From Chitinophagaceae bacterium IBVUCB1 (lineage in GTDB: Bacteria; Bacteroidota; Bacteroidia; Chitinophagales; Chitinophagaceae): a DNA stretch of 64,000 bases. The notes beneath the pieces are model-generated. The model was given only the letters and a program-made list of their open reading frames with translations, had not been told where the DNA came from and searched no databases. This document shows, in pieces, positions 24,920 to 34,830 of this stretch (the stretch's first letter is position 1; each line of letters starts with the position of its first letter). Location: NCBI GenBank assembly GCA_002127285.1, contig NFUW01000002.1:1833630-1897629 (forward strand). Reading direction: 5' to 3'. Both the position numbers and the translations under genes were made by a program.

Positions 24920-25330
24920 TCAAGCTTTCTTAGAGCGCATGGCTTTGGTATGTGCTAATTTTTTATCTGCCGATAGCTTTTTGTACTCTTTGCTATCTAC
25001 CGCGTAGATGGCAACCCTGCCCTCGGCATCGCTATGCACACCCCAGCCATAGCGCTTGGTAAGCGGCGATGAGCGCAGGCATGGCTGCCCTTTACTAAAC
25101 AATTTTTTGCGCTCTGCTTTTTGAGCTGCTGCTCCTATACCATTACGCAATGCATGTACTTTGAATATTACATCATCAGATGTGTATTTGTATGGGTTGT
25201 CAGCTATCATTTCAAACTGCAGGTTGGCTACCGTTTTGTTATCGCCTTTCACTGGTGGTACTTCGGCAGTTGTTACAGGGCAGTCTTCTGCTATGGCTAT
25301 GAATGAATTGAAATAATTGGTAGTGTGCAT
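24920..25330 (-). CDS. DUF6157 family protein
   Basis: The protein has 136 residues, starting MHTTNYFNSFIAIAEDCPV, the typical N-terminus of DUF6157. The middle shows LQFEMIADNPYKYTSDDVIFKVHALR, and the end KRYGWGVHSDAEGRVAIYAVDS fits the family. The function is unknown. The reading frame is open for another 33 codons upstream (to 25429), but that part is polar low-complexity sequence not typical of the family. Confidence 0.78.
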   Translation of the reverse strand: MHTTNYFNSFIAIAEDCPVTTAEVPPVKGDNKTVANLQFEMIADNPYKYTSDDVIFKVHALRNGIGAAAQKAERKKLFSKGQPCLRSSPLTKRYGWGVHSDAEGRVAIYAVDSKEYKKLSADKKLAHTKAMRSKKA

Positions 25331-25722
25331 GGTAGAGTGCTTATTGCTAAGTGATTGATTATCAGCGAAACCTGTTTCAGATTGTTGCGTTTTGTTGCGT
25401 TTTTTCATGTTTGCTTGTTTTTGCAACATTTTGCAACAACTTTTGTTTCTTTTTATTAGTACAAATATACGTTATTTATTTGTATTTTCACTTACAAATA
25501 AAAATTCTGAAAAATACTGTTATTACTCATATTTTTTGTTTGGCGCAACCTCTGACTACGTCATTGTAGTTGCAAATCTCATGATTTGCGTATTCAAGTA
25601 TTCACGTAAAGACAGTATATTTATGTTGCTCGCAAATCGGGAGATTTTCTGTCGGTGCGACGTAGTCGGAGACTACACCGAGCGATATATAGCATTTTAT
25701 TCAACTAAAAGGTATAAAAACA
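25331..25722. other. Non-coding region with an inverted-repeat element
   Basis: Apart from the possible N-terminal extension of the DUF6157 gene, this region codes for nothing convincing. It contains the 122-base inverted-repeat element at 25550-25671, described separately. Confidence 0.6.
25550..25671. repeat. Short element with terminal inverted repeats and internal hairpins
   Basis: CTCTGACTACGTC at 25550 and GACGTAGTCGGAG at 25659 are inverted copies with one mismatch. Between them lie GCAAATC/GATTTGC and AAATC/GATTT hairpins. No open reading frame is present. The structure resembles a small non-autonomous repeat (MITE- or REP-like). Confidence 0.65.
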
Positions 25723-25947
25723 ATGTTGTACGGCGGATGGATTGTTGGTGCAATTCTTGTAGGATTTGCTGGGGTTAATAAAAAAGGTGGATTTATTAAG
25801 GCGTTTATTTTGTCTTTATTACTAAGTCCTTTTGTCGGATTGTTATTAACGTTAGGTGCAGCTAAGAAAAATCCTATTGGTTGTAAGCATTGTGGCAATA
25901 AGGATAATGAGGCGGAGTATTGTGGCGTTTGCGGCAAAAATGAATAA
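25723..25947 (+). CDS. Small membrane protein with C-terminal zinc ribbon
   Basis: This 74-residue protein has two hydrophobic segments (GGWIVGAILVGFAGV and FIKAFILSLLLSPFVGLLLTLG) followed by a short rubredoxin-like zinc ribbon, CKHCGNKDNEAEYCGVCGKN, with four Cys in two C-x2-C pairs. Similar membrane-plus-ribbon proteins are widespread and uncharacterised. It begins after the inverted-repeat element and may use a promoter within it. Confidence 0.65.
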   Translation: MLYGGWIVGAILVGFAGVNKKGGFIKAFILSLLLSPFVGLLLTLGAAKKNPIGCKHCGNKDNEAEYCGVCGKNE

Positions 25948-26451
25948 GGCGATTTGCGTGAAGGGTGGGTAGAAAGAATGAAAAAAAATTAAGTGCCGCT
26001 GTTCAAAATGTTTTATAGGACATTCCAACCTGCTCCATAGGAGCAAAAGCTTTGTAGCAGAAATGTAATCCTCACCCATACCGTCCTGTAGAGACGGAAC
26101 AAGATACGTACCATGTTTAGCCCCTACAGAGCTATGTGTGTTTTGTTGTATTTTTGGCTACAAAGCTTTCACCCTGATGGGGTTGTCCGCTTTTGTCGTG
26201 CTGAACGTAATATAGTGAAGTGAAGCATCTGCATCATCGGTGGTGCAAATGTTCAGGAGATACCTCTCTGCGTTCGGTATGACTGCAATGGTTGGAACTG
26301 AGTATGTTTAAGATGCCTTATGGAGCATATTAACACTCATTCCGCGAGATTGCTTCGTACGTGTTTACATTCGTAAATACTACCTCGCAAAGACGCGATG
26401 AATAATAATTTCACATAACACTCACCTCCCATCGGGGGAGGATGGGAGGGG
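25948..26451. repeat. 504-base non-coding region built of degenerate inverted repeats
   Basis: No gene is seen. AAAGCTTTGTAGC at 26046 recurs inverted at 26157-26169. GTCGTGCTGAACG at 26195 recurs inverted with three changes at 26271-26283. Around 26342-26400 a third pattern (GCGAGATTGCTTCG ... CCTCGCAAAGACGCG) appears. All three resemble intergenic repeats commonly found in Bacteroidota; here they are side by side. Confidence 0.6.
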
Positions 26452-28119
26452 CTAACTCAATCCATCAATCTCACCATTCACTAATTTGATGCGGAATGCT
26501 TGCGGGTCTTCAGGCAAGCCGGGCATACGCATGATGTCTCCGGCTACTGCTACGATAAAGCCTGCGCCTGCATTGATAACCAAATCGCGGATGTTGATGG
26601 TAAAACCTTCGGGGGCATTGATGCGGCTCTGGTCGTCTGTAAACGAGTATTGTGTTTTGGCAATGCAGATGGGCAGCTTGTCCCAACCGCGTTTGGCAAA
26701 CGATTTCAATTTTGTTTCGGCAGCAGAGCCGAATGTTACGGCTGATGCACGGTATATTTTAGTGGCTATCTTCTCTATTTTGGTTTGGATGCTGTCTTCA
26801 ATGTCGTACGTAAAGTTGATGTCTTTGGACGGATTGTTTTCTATGATGTCAACCAGTTTCTCTGCCAGTTCTGCAGCGCCCTCGCCACCTTTTGTAAAGG
26901 CATTGTTGATGGCAAAAGCCACACCTTGTTCGCCACACCAGTTGCGCAGGTAGCTTATTTCTTCTTCAGTATCAAAATGGAATTTGTTGAAAGACACCAC
27001 CACACTCTGCCCGAAGTTTTTCATGTTTTGTATATGGCGTTGCAGGTTGGGTAGCCCTGCTATCATGGCTTGCAGGTTGGGTTTCGATATGTCTGCCGCA
27101 GGTACGCCGCCGTGCAGTTTCAATGCTTGTGTGGTTACTACAATGATGGTAGCCTTGGGGCGCAGCCCGCTTATACGGCATTTGATGTCGAGAAACTTCT
27201 CCGCACCCAAATCGCTGCCAAAACCACTTTCGGTTACCACATAATCATTACAACTCATAGCCATTTTGGTAGCCAGTATAGAGTTGCAGCCATGTGCTAT
27301 ATTGGCAAACGGGCCGCCGTGTATAAAGGCAGGTGTGTTCTCCGTTGTCTGCACCAGATTGGGCAGTACGGCATCTTTCAGCAATACAGTGATGGCCTCT
27401 GCCACGCCGAGGTCTTTGACGGTAAATGGTGTCTTGTCGTAACGGAAGCCGAGTACGATGCGCTCTATACGTGCCTGCAAATCGTCGAGGCTGGTAGCAA
27501 GGCATAGCAGTGCCATGATTTCGGATGCGGGTGTGATGTCGAAGCCAGCTTCTTGCGGTATGCCATTGGCATTGCCGCCAAGACCCGTTACTACATTGCG
27601 CAGCGAGCGGTCGTTTACATCCAGCACACGCCGCCACACTATGCGGTCAAGCACTTTGTCCGTACCACTGTTTTGAAACTGATAGTTGTCGAGCAGGGCA
27701 CTTATCATATTATTGGCACAAGTAATGGCGTGGAAATCGCCCGTAAAGTGCAGGTTGATGTCTTCCATCGGCAGTACTTGTGCATAGCCACCACCTGCCG
27801 CGCCGCCCTTCATGCCGAAGCAGGGGCCGAGGCTTGGTTCGCGCAGGGCTACGGCTGCTTTTTTGCCTATATAATTAAGCCCCAGCGATGCTGATACGCT
27901 GGTAACCGTTTTGCCCACACCTGCTTTGTTGGGCGTGATGGCGGTAACCAATATCAGATGGCTTTTTTTTATTTTTTCTTCGTCGAGATAGGTGAGGGGT
28001 ACTTTTGCTTTGGTACGTCCGTAGGGTATAATATCATCGGGGTTGATGCCGAGGTTGTTGGCAATCTCACTGATTGGTTTCAATTTGGCAGCCCTTGAAA
28101 TTTCGATGTCCGAAAGCAT
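26452..28119 (-). CDS. fhs: Formate-tetrahydrofolate ligase
   Basis: This 555-residue enzyme uses ATP to join formate to tetrahydrofolate, supplying 10-formyl-THF for purine and formyl-Met synthesis. The ATP-binding loop is [10 protein letters not shown] (residues 62-71), followed by the expected [31 protein letters not shown] and the C-terminal [17 protein letters not shown]. The length and motif order are complete. It is monocistronic, with repeat-rich DNA downstream. Confidence 0.96.
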   Translation of the reverse strand: MLSDIEISRAAKLKPISEIANNLGINPDDIIPYGRTKAKVPLTYLDEEKIKKSHLILVTAITPNKAGVGKTVTSVSASLGLNYIGKKAAVALREPSLGPCFGMKGGAAGGGYAQVLPMEDINLHFTGDFHAITCANNMISALLDNYQFQNSGTDKVLDRIVWRRVLDVNDRSLRNVVTGLGGNANGIPQEAGFDITPASEIMALLCLATSLDDLQARIERIVLGFRYDKTPFTVKDLGVAEAITVLLKDAVLPNLVQTTENTPAFIHGGPFANIAHGCNSILATKMAMSCNDYVVTESGFGSDLGAEKFLDIKCRISGLRPKATIIVVTTQALKLHGGVPAADISKPNLQAMIAGLPNLQRHIQNMKNFGQSVVVSFNKFHFDTEEEISYLRNWCGEQGVAFAINNAFTKGGEGAAELAEKLVDIIENNPSKDINFTYDIEDSIQTKIEKIATKIYRASAVTFGSAAETKLKSFAKRGWDKLPICIAKTQYSFTDDQSRINAPEGFTINIRDLVINAGAGFIVAVAGDIMRMPGLPEDPQAFRIKLVNGEIDGLS

Positions 28120-28184
28120 AAACGTTTATTTTTTAGATACTTGAAGATAGAAAAATCTATCCGAAACATCTTATCGTTGGCGGA

Positions 28185-28214
28185 TAAAAAAAGCCGCCCC
28201 GTATTCGGGGCGGC
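28185..28214 (-). terminator. Terminator of the SBBP-repeat protein gene
   Basis: GCCGCCCC and GGGGCGGC pair over a 5-base loop, followed on the minus strand by a run of T. Confidence 0.85.
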
Positions 28215-28238
28215 GATATGCTTGTAACGGGCAATGTA

Positions 28239-31200
28239 TTATTGTATAGATACCGATGTGGTATGCATCTTGCCTGAAATCTGCACTTTTATTCTGTACA
28301 CACCCGATGCCAGTTTGTTGCCAAGGTTTATCACATGTTCCAGTTTTTTATTAACTGGCTTGGCAGACTCTGTATGTACCAGCTTGCCATCTGAGCCAAA
28401 GATGTAGATGGGTACTTCCATATCGTCGTCTGTACCTGCTATCAGCGTGAATTTGCCCTTGTTGGGGTTGGGGTAGGTGTAGACGGTTTTGCCCGTTTGC
28501 TCGGGTTTTTCCTGAATATCTATTTTGATGCTGCTGGTAGCTTTGCAATCGGCAATGCTGGCAGTCACGCTGTATATGCCTGCCATGTTCAGCACTGTAC
28601 CTGTAAGCACGGGCGATACAAAATCTGACAGGTAATTGTTTGGGCCACTCCATAAATAAGATACGCCTGTTTGCGGGTTTGTTATTTGCAGCCTTAGTAT
28701 TTCGCCTACATACAGTGGCGTGTTGGCTGTCAATACAGGTGTATCGGGGCTTTGGTTTACAGTAACATTCGTTATGCCTTGTTTGGTGCAGCCATTCAGC
28801 GTTGCAGTTACCGTATATAAACCTGCTGCCTGTGTTGGTGTATTGCTCAGCAGCGGGTTTTGCTGTGTGCTGTTGAAGCCCGCAGGGCCTGCCCATGTAT
28901 AGGTAGTGCCGGGCAGATTGTTGGTAGCCGTCAGTTGCAGGTTGCTTTTGCTGCACACGGGGCTGTTGTTGGACGCAAATACTGAGTCGGGCGATTGCTT
29001 GATGGTGATGGCGATGGTAGTATCTTCCGTGCAGCCAAACACATTGGTATTGGTTACGGTATAATTACCCGCATTAGATAGTTGTACTTTACTGATAACA
29101 GGCGATTTGGCATTGCTGCTAAAGCCTGTGGGGCCTATCCATTGGTAAGATGTAACGGTTGCCGTATCTGTTACATTCAGCTTCAGCGAATCGCCGGTGC
29201 AGAGTGCAGGTACGTCTGTAATAACAGGGCGAGGCAGCGGCCTGATGTGTACTATTACGGTATCTTCTTCGCCAGGGCAATTGGCCAACGTAGTAATGGC
29301 TGTAACCCTGTATCTGCCACGGTAGGACGTATCTACCGGTGCGGCAAAGAAAGTGTCGTTTTGCGGTACGGTCAGTTTGGGGTCTATCCATTGATAGAAT
29401 ATACCAGGGGTAACACAAGCCGCGGTAAGCAACAATGTATCGCCCGTACATACGGATGTATCGCCCGATATGAAAGTTTTGGCGGGGCTTTGCACCACAC
29501 GCACATTCACGGTATCTTTTGCTTTGCAGCCAAAGTTGTCGCACTCCAGTATATAGTCGCCTGCTTTTGCCAGCGTAGCGGTGGTTACTACCGTATTGGG
29601 GAAGATGGCACTAAAGCCCGCAGGCCCCGTCCATGTAAAATTGCCGATAGACGGAAAGACGGCATCGCCGAGTGTGATGTTGGTGTTTTCGCATACAGGC
29701 TCTATAGCATATGCCTGTGGCTTGCGATATTGCGATATACGAATAGGTACATCGTAATTATAAAATGTATCTCTTGGCGCAGAACTTATGATGCGTATGC
29801 GGTAGCCAATACCATTGACAGTAGAGAGGGGCAGGTAACAAGCAATAGCGCCGCCCTGAGCCGCACTGACAGAACCTATATTTACAGGCGATGCAAAGCT
29901 GCCAGATATATTGGATAGCTGAACAGTAAATGTATTGCCGGTAGCAAACTTGTTAGTGGTATTATATTTTACATGCAACGTATCGCCCGCGCATAACATG
30001 GTGTCTGTGTACGGAAAATTGATGAATACATTGGTATCTGCCTGAAATTGTGCTAAATACCCTCTCAGCTCCACCGGCCCGCTCATTGTAGGTATAAAGC
30101 CATTAAGCGTACCGATGTCGGTTGTACTGTTGGTAGTACCGCCCAAATATATTTTTCCTTTGGTGTATGCGCCTGCTGCTGCATATTCTACACCGCCACC
30201 TCCAAAGTATGTGCCCCATTTGCGCTTGCCTTGCTGGTCGAAACGCATGAGGAAGCCATCACTTTCAAAGTACTGAACAGGAACAGGAACCGGGCTTGGT
30301 AAAGGGCCTGAGTTGAATGTTTTAAAATTGCCGGGGGTTGCGATTTTGTTATAGCTACCAGTGCGGCCAGAGCAATAGAGTGCACCGTCGGGTCCAAAGA
30401 AAATATGAGTTACACGGTCAGCGCCCAGCGAGTCGCCCAAATAAGTACCCCATTGGCGCACACCTGCTTTATTGAATTTTGCTATAAACGCATCCTGTGC
30501 AGCAGGTGGGTTGGGGCCGCTATATGTACTTTGGAAAGCGCCTGTAGTGGCTATGCCTGTTTGACTAAGCGTGATGCCACCGAGGTACACATTTCTAAAA
30601 GAGTCTGTAGATATGGTAAAAGCCTCTTCGTAGCCTATGCCGCCATAGTATGTACCCCACAAGCGAGTGCCTGCGGTATCGAACTTAGCAATAAATGCAT
30701 CGCTGGCACCACCTGCAAATGAGGTAAGATGCGCACCTGTGCTGGCAATGCCTGCTGTAGCAGATGTGTAACCTGCAATCAACACATTGTTATCACCATC
30801 GCAAGTAACGGTATTGATGGCAGCAGGATAGTATGTACCCCACAAACGTGTACCAGAGGGGTTGAACTTGGTAAGAAACCCTATAGCAGGCGTTGTAAGC
30901 CACGCACCTGTAGTGCTGATGTTGTTGCTGCTGTTTGTATTGCCGCCTACATATACATTGCCACGTGCATCGCAGGCAATACCGTAGCCTTCGTCGTAAT
31001 AATTACCGCCATAAAATGTACCCCATTGCAGTACGCCATTCATGTTGAATTTGGCAATGAAGGCATCAAAATCGTATCCGCCAGTAAGCAGGAAACTGCC
31101 ATTATAAAATTGGTGGCTACCAGTAGATGCCAGCCCGAAATAACTGGTTGAGTGACCTGTTACAAATACATTGCCATCCCTATCGCAAGCAACAGCATTT

Positions 31201-32195
31201 ATCTGGTCATTGCCAAGGCCGCCATAATAAGTAGCCCATGCGCGAGAACCATCTTCGAGCATACGAAGCACATAGCCATCATACAAGCCGCCACCATACA
31301 GTGGCTGATGCACTGTGGCAGTAGATGCTATAGCCGTTGAAGGCTCTGTATATCCGCATAGTACGGCATTGCCCAAGCTATCTGTAGCTACGCTGGTGCC
31401 AAGTGTTTTGAAAGGGTTGCCATAGTAAGTTCCCCAATTCAGTACAGGGTCTATAACCAGTGTTCCATCGTATGCGGGTGTTTCAAAACCAAAACCTTCA
31501 GCATTTTTTTTGAACTGTACCTTAACTGCTTGCTTTGTTTCGCCCACATAGCTATATGGTTTTTGTTCGGTAATGTTTCCCATTTCCGTACTTGCGCACA
31601 GCATGCCGCTTTTAAGCATGGCATTATCTGCACCTTCGTAAGTAAAGCGTATATCTGCCGGGTTGCCGCCCGGGTGTACCACAAAATCGTATTTAATGCT
31701 TTTATTGTTGTTAGTAGTATATATTACCCAGTCTATATTGTTGTAAATATTTCGGTAGGTAATTTTCTTGTAGCTCTCTGCACTAATACCTTGCGGGCAA
31801 TGCTGCAAATAATATCTCTCTGTATATACCTGTTTGTTTTCGGCTATCAGTTCGGCATTGTTGTTTATATGCAGCAACCTCATGCGCATAGCACGATAAG
31901 ATATGCTTGCAGCTATGGGTATACCTTGTTTATCAAGTTTATCGGACGCAGTTGTTTTCTTCCATTGGTATTGGATAAAGCCGTTGCCAATAAATATGTC
32001 TATATCATCTGCCGCCAGCCTGAAGTTGATATCATTACGCTTATTGTGGTTTTCATCCAGCAATTGACCCTTATTTTCTACAAAATACAGGGTTGTATTT
32101 GTTGGTTTTGAAGCAAGTGTTTTTGCAGTTGGGTTGGCAAAGGCTATCGTATGCAGCCATGCCAGCAGACAAGCTGTGTATAAGTGTTTCTTCAC
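28239..32195 (-). CDS. Large secreted SBBP/DUF7948 beta-propeller protein with Ig-like repeats and T9SS domain
   Basis: The protein has 1318 residues with a signal peptide. An N-terminal DUF7948-like domain (FVENKGQLLDENHNKRNDINF) is followed by about eight SBBP repeats (residues about 255-720), each with a WGTYYGG-like core. Then come about five Ig/PKD-like repeats of roughly 80-90 residues with WxGPxGF motifs (residues about 800-1230), and a T9SS sorting domain from TYPNPNKGKFTL to the end. It is likely a cell-surface or secreted adhesin-like protein; its ligand is unknown. Confidence 0.92.
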   Translation of the reverse strand: MKKHLYTACLLAWLHTIAFANPTAKTLASKPTNTTLYFVENKGQLLDENHNKRNDINFRLAADDIDIFIGNGFIQYQWKKTTASDKLDKQGIPIAASISYRAMRMRLLHINNNAELIAENKQVYTERYYLQHCPQGISAESYKKITYRNIYNNIDWVIYTTNNNKSIKYDFVVHPGGNPADIRFTYEGADNAMLKSGMLCASTEMGNITEQKPYSYVGETKQAVKVQFKKNAEGFGFETPAYDGTLVIDPVLNWGTYYGNPFKTLGTSVATDSLGNAVLCGYTEPSTAIASTATVHQPLYGGGLYDGYVLRMLEDGSRAWATYYGGLGNDQINAVACDRDGNVFVTGHSTSYFGLASTGSHQFYNGSFLLTGGYDFDAFIAKFNMNGVLQWGTFYGGNYYDEGYGIACDARGNVYVGGNTNSSNNISTTGAWLTTPAIGFLTKFNPSGTRLWGTYYPAAINTVTCDGDNNVLIAGYTSATAGIASTGAHLTSFAGGASDAFIAKFDTAGTRLWGTYYGGIGYEEAFTISTDSFRNVYLGGITLSQTGIATTGAFQSTYSGPNPPAAQDAFIAKFNKAGVRQWGTYLGDSLGADRVTHIFFGPDGALYCSGRTGSYNKIATPGNFKTFNSGPLPSPVPVPVQYFESDGFLMRFDQQGKRKWGTYFGGGGVEYAAAGAYTKGKIYLGGTTNSTTDIGTLNGFIPTMSGPVELRGYLAQFQADTNVFINFPYTDTMLCAGDTLHVKYNTTNKFATGNTFTVQLSNISGSFASPVNIGSVSAAQGGAIACYLPLSTVNGIGYRIRIISSAPRDTFYNYDVPIRISQYRKPQAYAIEPVCENTNITLGDAVFPSIGNFTWTGPAGFSAIFPNTVVTTATLAKAGDYILECDNFGCKAKDTVNVRVVQSPAKTFISGDTSVCTGDTLLLTAACVTPGIFYQWIDPKLTVPQNDTFFAAPVDTSYRGRYRVTAITTLANCPGEEDTVIVHIRPLPRPVITDVPALCTGDSLKLNVTDTATVTSYQWIGPTGFSSNAKSPVISKVQLSNAGNYTVTNTNVFGCTEDTTIAITIKQSPDSVFASNNSPVCSKSNLQLTATNNLPGTTYTWAGPAGFNSTQQNPLLSNTPTQAAGLYTVTATLNGCTKQGITNVTVNQSPDTPVLTANTPLYVGEILRLQITNPQTGVSYLWSGPNNYLSDFVSPVLTGTVLNMAGIYSVTASIADCKATSSIKIDIQEKPEQTGKTVYTYPNPNKGKFTLIAGTDDDMEVPIYIFGSDGKLVHTESAKPVNKKLEHVINLGNKLASGVYRIKVQISGKMHTTSVSIQ

Positions 32196-32307
32196 GAAGC
32201 AGAACTTTTATATAAATATAATGTAAACATGCCTTCTAAATGCATGTAACAGTAGAGATTATCTCATTAAAAAGCTATTAAAGCAGTTTTGGGGGTATGT
32301 GTAGTTT

Positions 32308-32391
32308 GTTAATAACCGGTTAACGGGTTGCAAAACAGGGGTTAACAGGGTGCGAAAATCATGTGTAAGACTCTATACCATTGCATATTTG
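32308..32391 (+). promoter_or_regulatory. GTTAAC-box promoter module, copy A
   Basis: GTTAAT at 32308, GTTAAC at 32319-32324, GTTAAC at 32341-32346 and GCATATTTG at 32383-32391. The spacing between the two full boxes is 16 bases, and from the second box to the -7 element 36 bases. The transcript would start near ATCATCAAAC, giving a C/A-rich leader before the ATG at 32432. Confidence 0.75.
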
Positions 32392-32431
32392 TATCATCAA
32401 ACAACGCAAACAAGCATCAAACAAACAACAA

Positions 32432-32974
32432 ATGAAAAAGGTATTCATCGCATTGTTCATATTGGCTGCAGGGCTTAGTGCCCGGGCACAAGAGCCAAAC
32501 AGTGCAGCAAACCAAACAGCTAACCTGAATTTGACAAATGCAATTGACATAACATTTGCAGCCAACACCAGTGCAACGGGAGCAGCAATCAATTTCAGCT
32601 TTAATACTGTAAATGATTACGCTAACGGGTTGGAAAGTGCCCCTGTAGAGGTAAAAGTAAGGTCGAACAGAAGGTTCAATGTATCTGTAAAATCGAGCAG
32701 TGCATATTTTACATATTCCGGCGCTACCAGCCCTGCACCGCAAATGTATGTGGGTAATGTGCTCTACTTCAAAATGACACAAAACAATACGGGCGGATGG
32801 TCTTGGGTAAATAACAGGTATGACTATATAGACCATTATAACTGGACATTTTTGTATAACGGTGTGAACGGCGGCAACCAAAACTTTACGATAGTATATA
32901 GGGTAACGCCAGGGTTTACATTCCCCGCAGGTACATATACTACTGATGTGGTGTACACTGCAACCCAGCAATAA
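32432..32974 (+). CDS. Small secreted beta-rich protein, paralogue A
   Basis: The protein has 180 residues with a signal peptide (FIALFILAAGLSARAQ). The mature part is a predicted beta-sandwich with conserved stretches shared with the protein at 40664: FNTVNDYANG, VRSNRRF, NGGNQ, and the ending PAGTYT-DVVYTATQ. The last strand pattern recalls fimbrial or DUF4402-like secreted domains, but no family was recognised with certainty. Expression is predicted from the GTTAAC-box module upstream. A strong terminator follows, so it is monocistronic. Confidence 0.85.
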   Translation: MKKVFIALFILAAGLSARAQEPNSAANQTANLNLTNAIDITFAANTSATGAAINFSFNTVNDYANGLESAPVEVKVRSNRRFNVSVKSSSAYFTYSGATSPAPQMYVGNVLYFKMTQNNTGGWSWVNNRYDYIDHYNWTFLYNGVNGGNQNFTIVYRVTPGFTFPAGTYTTDVVYTATQQ

Positions 32975-32995
32975 TAAGTATGGCATAAGATATTG

Positions 32996-33030
32996 CGGTG
33001 CAGGCTTTGGAAGCCTGCACCGTTTTTTTT
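32996..33030 (+). terminator. Terminator of paralogue A
   Basis: CGGTGCAGGCTT and AAGCCTGCACCG form a 12-bp perfect stem with the loop TGG, then eight T. Confidence 0.92.
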
Positions 33031-33118
33031 AACATATATTATAGCAAAGCAATGCACGAAAACGATAGTATGACGAGTGGATTATTTATATTCGTACACT
33101 CAAAAAAATGGGCATACT

Positions 33119-34627
33119 ATGCTGAATAGGGTTATCTTATCAATTGTAGCTGTGCTGTTTGCTGTGAATGCGAATAGTCAGGTAGTAAGAATAGATTCTT
33201 TTGAATCTGCGGCTGCTAATACGGCATTATCTACCAACGGCATGATGGCATATGCATATAATATTTCTGAAAATGGTAGAGGCAAATCGGCTGTGCTTGA
33301 AATTTTGTTTTGCTACGCAGACTATTCTAATGTAAAAAAGCTGAAAATAGACATCAATAAGGGGTCAAAAGTATTGGCAAGCCAGTTTGGCGATGAGGGT
33401 TTTGCATTTTTACTGGGCGATGCTGCTCGTCAGACACGCAGTTTGTTGATGATAAACGCAGAAGGAGCCATATATCAACAATATACCGAGCAACAGGTAG
33501 CGGCGGCAGACCTTGCAAATAGTGATAATTATTACCTGTATAGTGGTATGGGTACTACTTATATGATTGCGCCTGTATATTCAAAAAATGGCTATCGTGC
33601 GGTGATATTTGACGGCGAACTGAAACCGTTGCAAGACAAAACTTATACCGGTAAAGCTGGCATGGAGGTGTTATCCGTTAAGCTAATGATGGATAGGCTG
33701 CTGATACTGCGAAAAGAAACACTGAATACTAAAGACAGAAAATATGAATATACTATACAACAACTACTGGGTAATATGCCCGAAATGGCAAGTATAACTG
33801 AGTTGAAAGATGAGCAAGACTATTGCTTCCCGATGTTTATAAACGGTAAAGATGGTATGGTATTTACTGCCGGGCTGTTTTATAAAAACGGAAAATATGA
33901 AGAAGGCAAGGCAGGAGGTATTATGGTGTTTCAGCTATCGCCCGACGGGAATATACAGCGTAAGATAAAGTTGCCTATGAGCAGGATAAACCAGTTTTTG
34001 CCGGATGCAACGATTGCTGCACTAACTAAAAATGCGCACCTTGCCGTTCAGGATGCATATTATGGTATGGGTGGTGGTAGTGTTGTGGTTGCTGAACTGT
34101 TGCATAAAACGCAGAAAGGGAAAGATGCCGTATTAAAAGTAGCCGATATGATGGTGCTGCATACTAATATGGAAGATGACTTGGCTAAACTACAGTTTGT
34201 AGAAAGAGCGCCCGAAACGAGTATTGCCATGAGCGGCACAGGTGCCGCCAATAATATACTGAACAACAGCGAGTGGCTGATGACACACAATTTGTATAAT
34301 TACAGATTTTCGATGATGCTGGTGGGACAACAACATATTTGTTATCAGGCTTCGGATACAAATCAGGTATCATCGAGCGTATGGCTGATACCTGCAGATA
34401 GTGCTATTGAGGCATTGGGGACAAGAATGCTGGTAAGTATGCTGCCAGACCCTAAGCGCCAAATGATGCGTAAGGCGCGTGTATCTGTAAATACCGAATC
34501 GCCAGATGATGCACGGAAAGCATTTTACCGATACTATGGTTTTTTACCAACACCTACCATGCAAATGTTTGTATACAATTACTCGACATCGGTACTGCAA
34601 TGGTCTATAGAACCGATAAGAAAGTGA
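33119..34627 (+). CDS. Secreted protein of unknown function
   Basis: This 502-residue protein has a signal peptide (LNRVILSIVAVLFAVNANSQ). No family is recognised. The mature part reads like a chain of beta strands with repeated G-[YF]-x-V-[IVL]-F patterns, which could be a propeller. The C-terminus ends without a T9SS sorting domain (MQMFVYNYSTSVLQWSIEPIRK). The start at 33119 places the signal peptide first. It has a terminator of its own and follows the paralogue A gene in the same direction. Confidence 0.7.
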   Translation: MLNRVILSIVAVLFAVNANSQVVRIDSFESAAANTALSTNGMMAYAYNISENGRGKSAVLEILFCYADYSNVKKLKIDINKGSKVLASQFGDEGFAFLLGDAARQTRSLLMINAEGAIYQQYTEQQVAAADLANSDNYYLYSGMGTTYMIAPVYSKNGYRAVIFDGELKPLQDKTYTGKAGMEVLSVKLMMDRLLILRKETLNTKDRKYEYTIQQLLGNMPEMASITELKDEQDYCFPMFINGKDGMVFTAGLFYKNGKYEEGKAGGIMVFQLSPDGNIQRKIKLPMSRINQFLPDATIAALTKNAHLAVQDAYYGMGGGSVVVAELLHKTQKGKDAVLKVADMMVLHTNMEDDLAKLQFVERAPETSIAMSGTGAANNILNNSEWLMTHNLYNYRFSMMLVGQQHICYQASDTNQVSSSVWLIPADSAIEALGTRMLVSMLPDPKRQMMRKARVSVNTESPDDARKAFYRYYGFLPTPTMQMFVYNYSTSVLQWSIEPIRK

Positions 34628-34640
34628 TATAAAAAGCAAG

Positions 34641-34670
34641 AAGCCACCAGGAATGGTGGCATTCTTTTTT
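34641..34670 (+). terminator. Terminator downstream of the 502-residue secreted protein
   Basis: GCCACC and GGTGGC pair over AGGAAT, followed by ATTCTTTTTT. Confidence 0.75.
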
Positions 34671-34830
34671 ATCAAACAAAACAAACGAGGTGGTTATATA
34701 TACCAGTAATTATATTGCGGTTGTAAACGGTATAAAATTAAGTATTGATAGCATACAATACAAAGATTGTATAAAAAAAGGAAGTATCGATTGTTGTATA
34801 TACAGTGATGGGTAGCGGTGATGATGAGCG

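Noticed and set aside
25392-25778. A 128-codon plus-strand frame
   Set aside because: It spans the inverted-repeat element, has unusual composition and overlaps the small zinc-ribbon gene in another frame.
29082-29918. 278-codon plus-strand frame opposite the SBBP-repeat protein
   Set aside because: It arises from the repeats of the opposite strand; composition is not that of a real protein and no promoter or start context is present.
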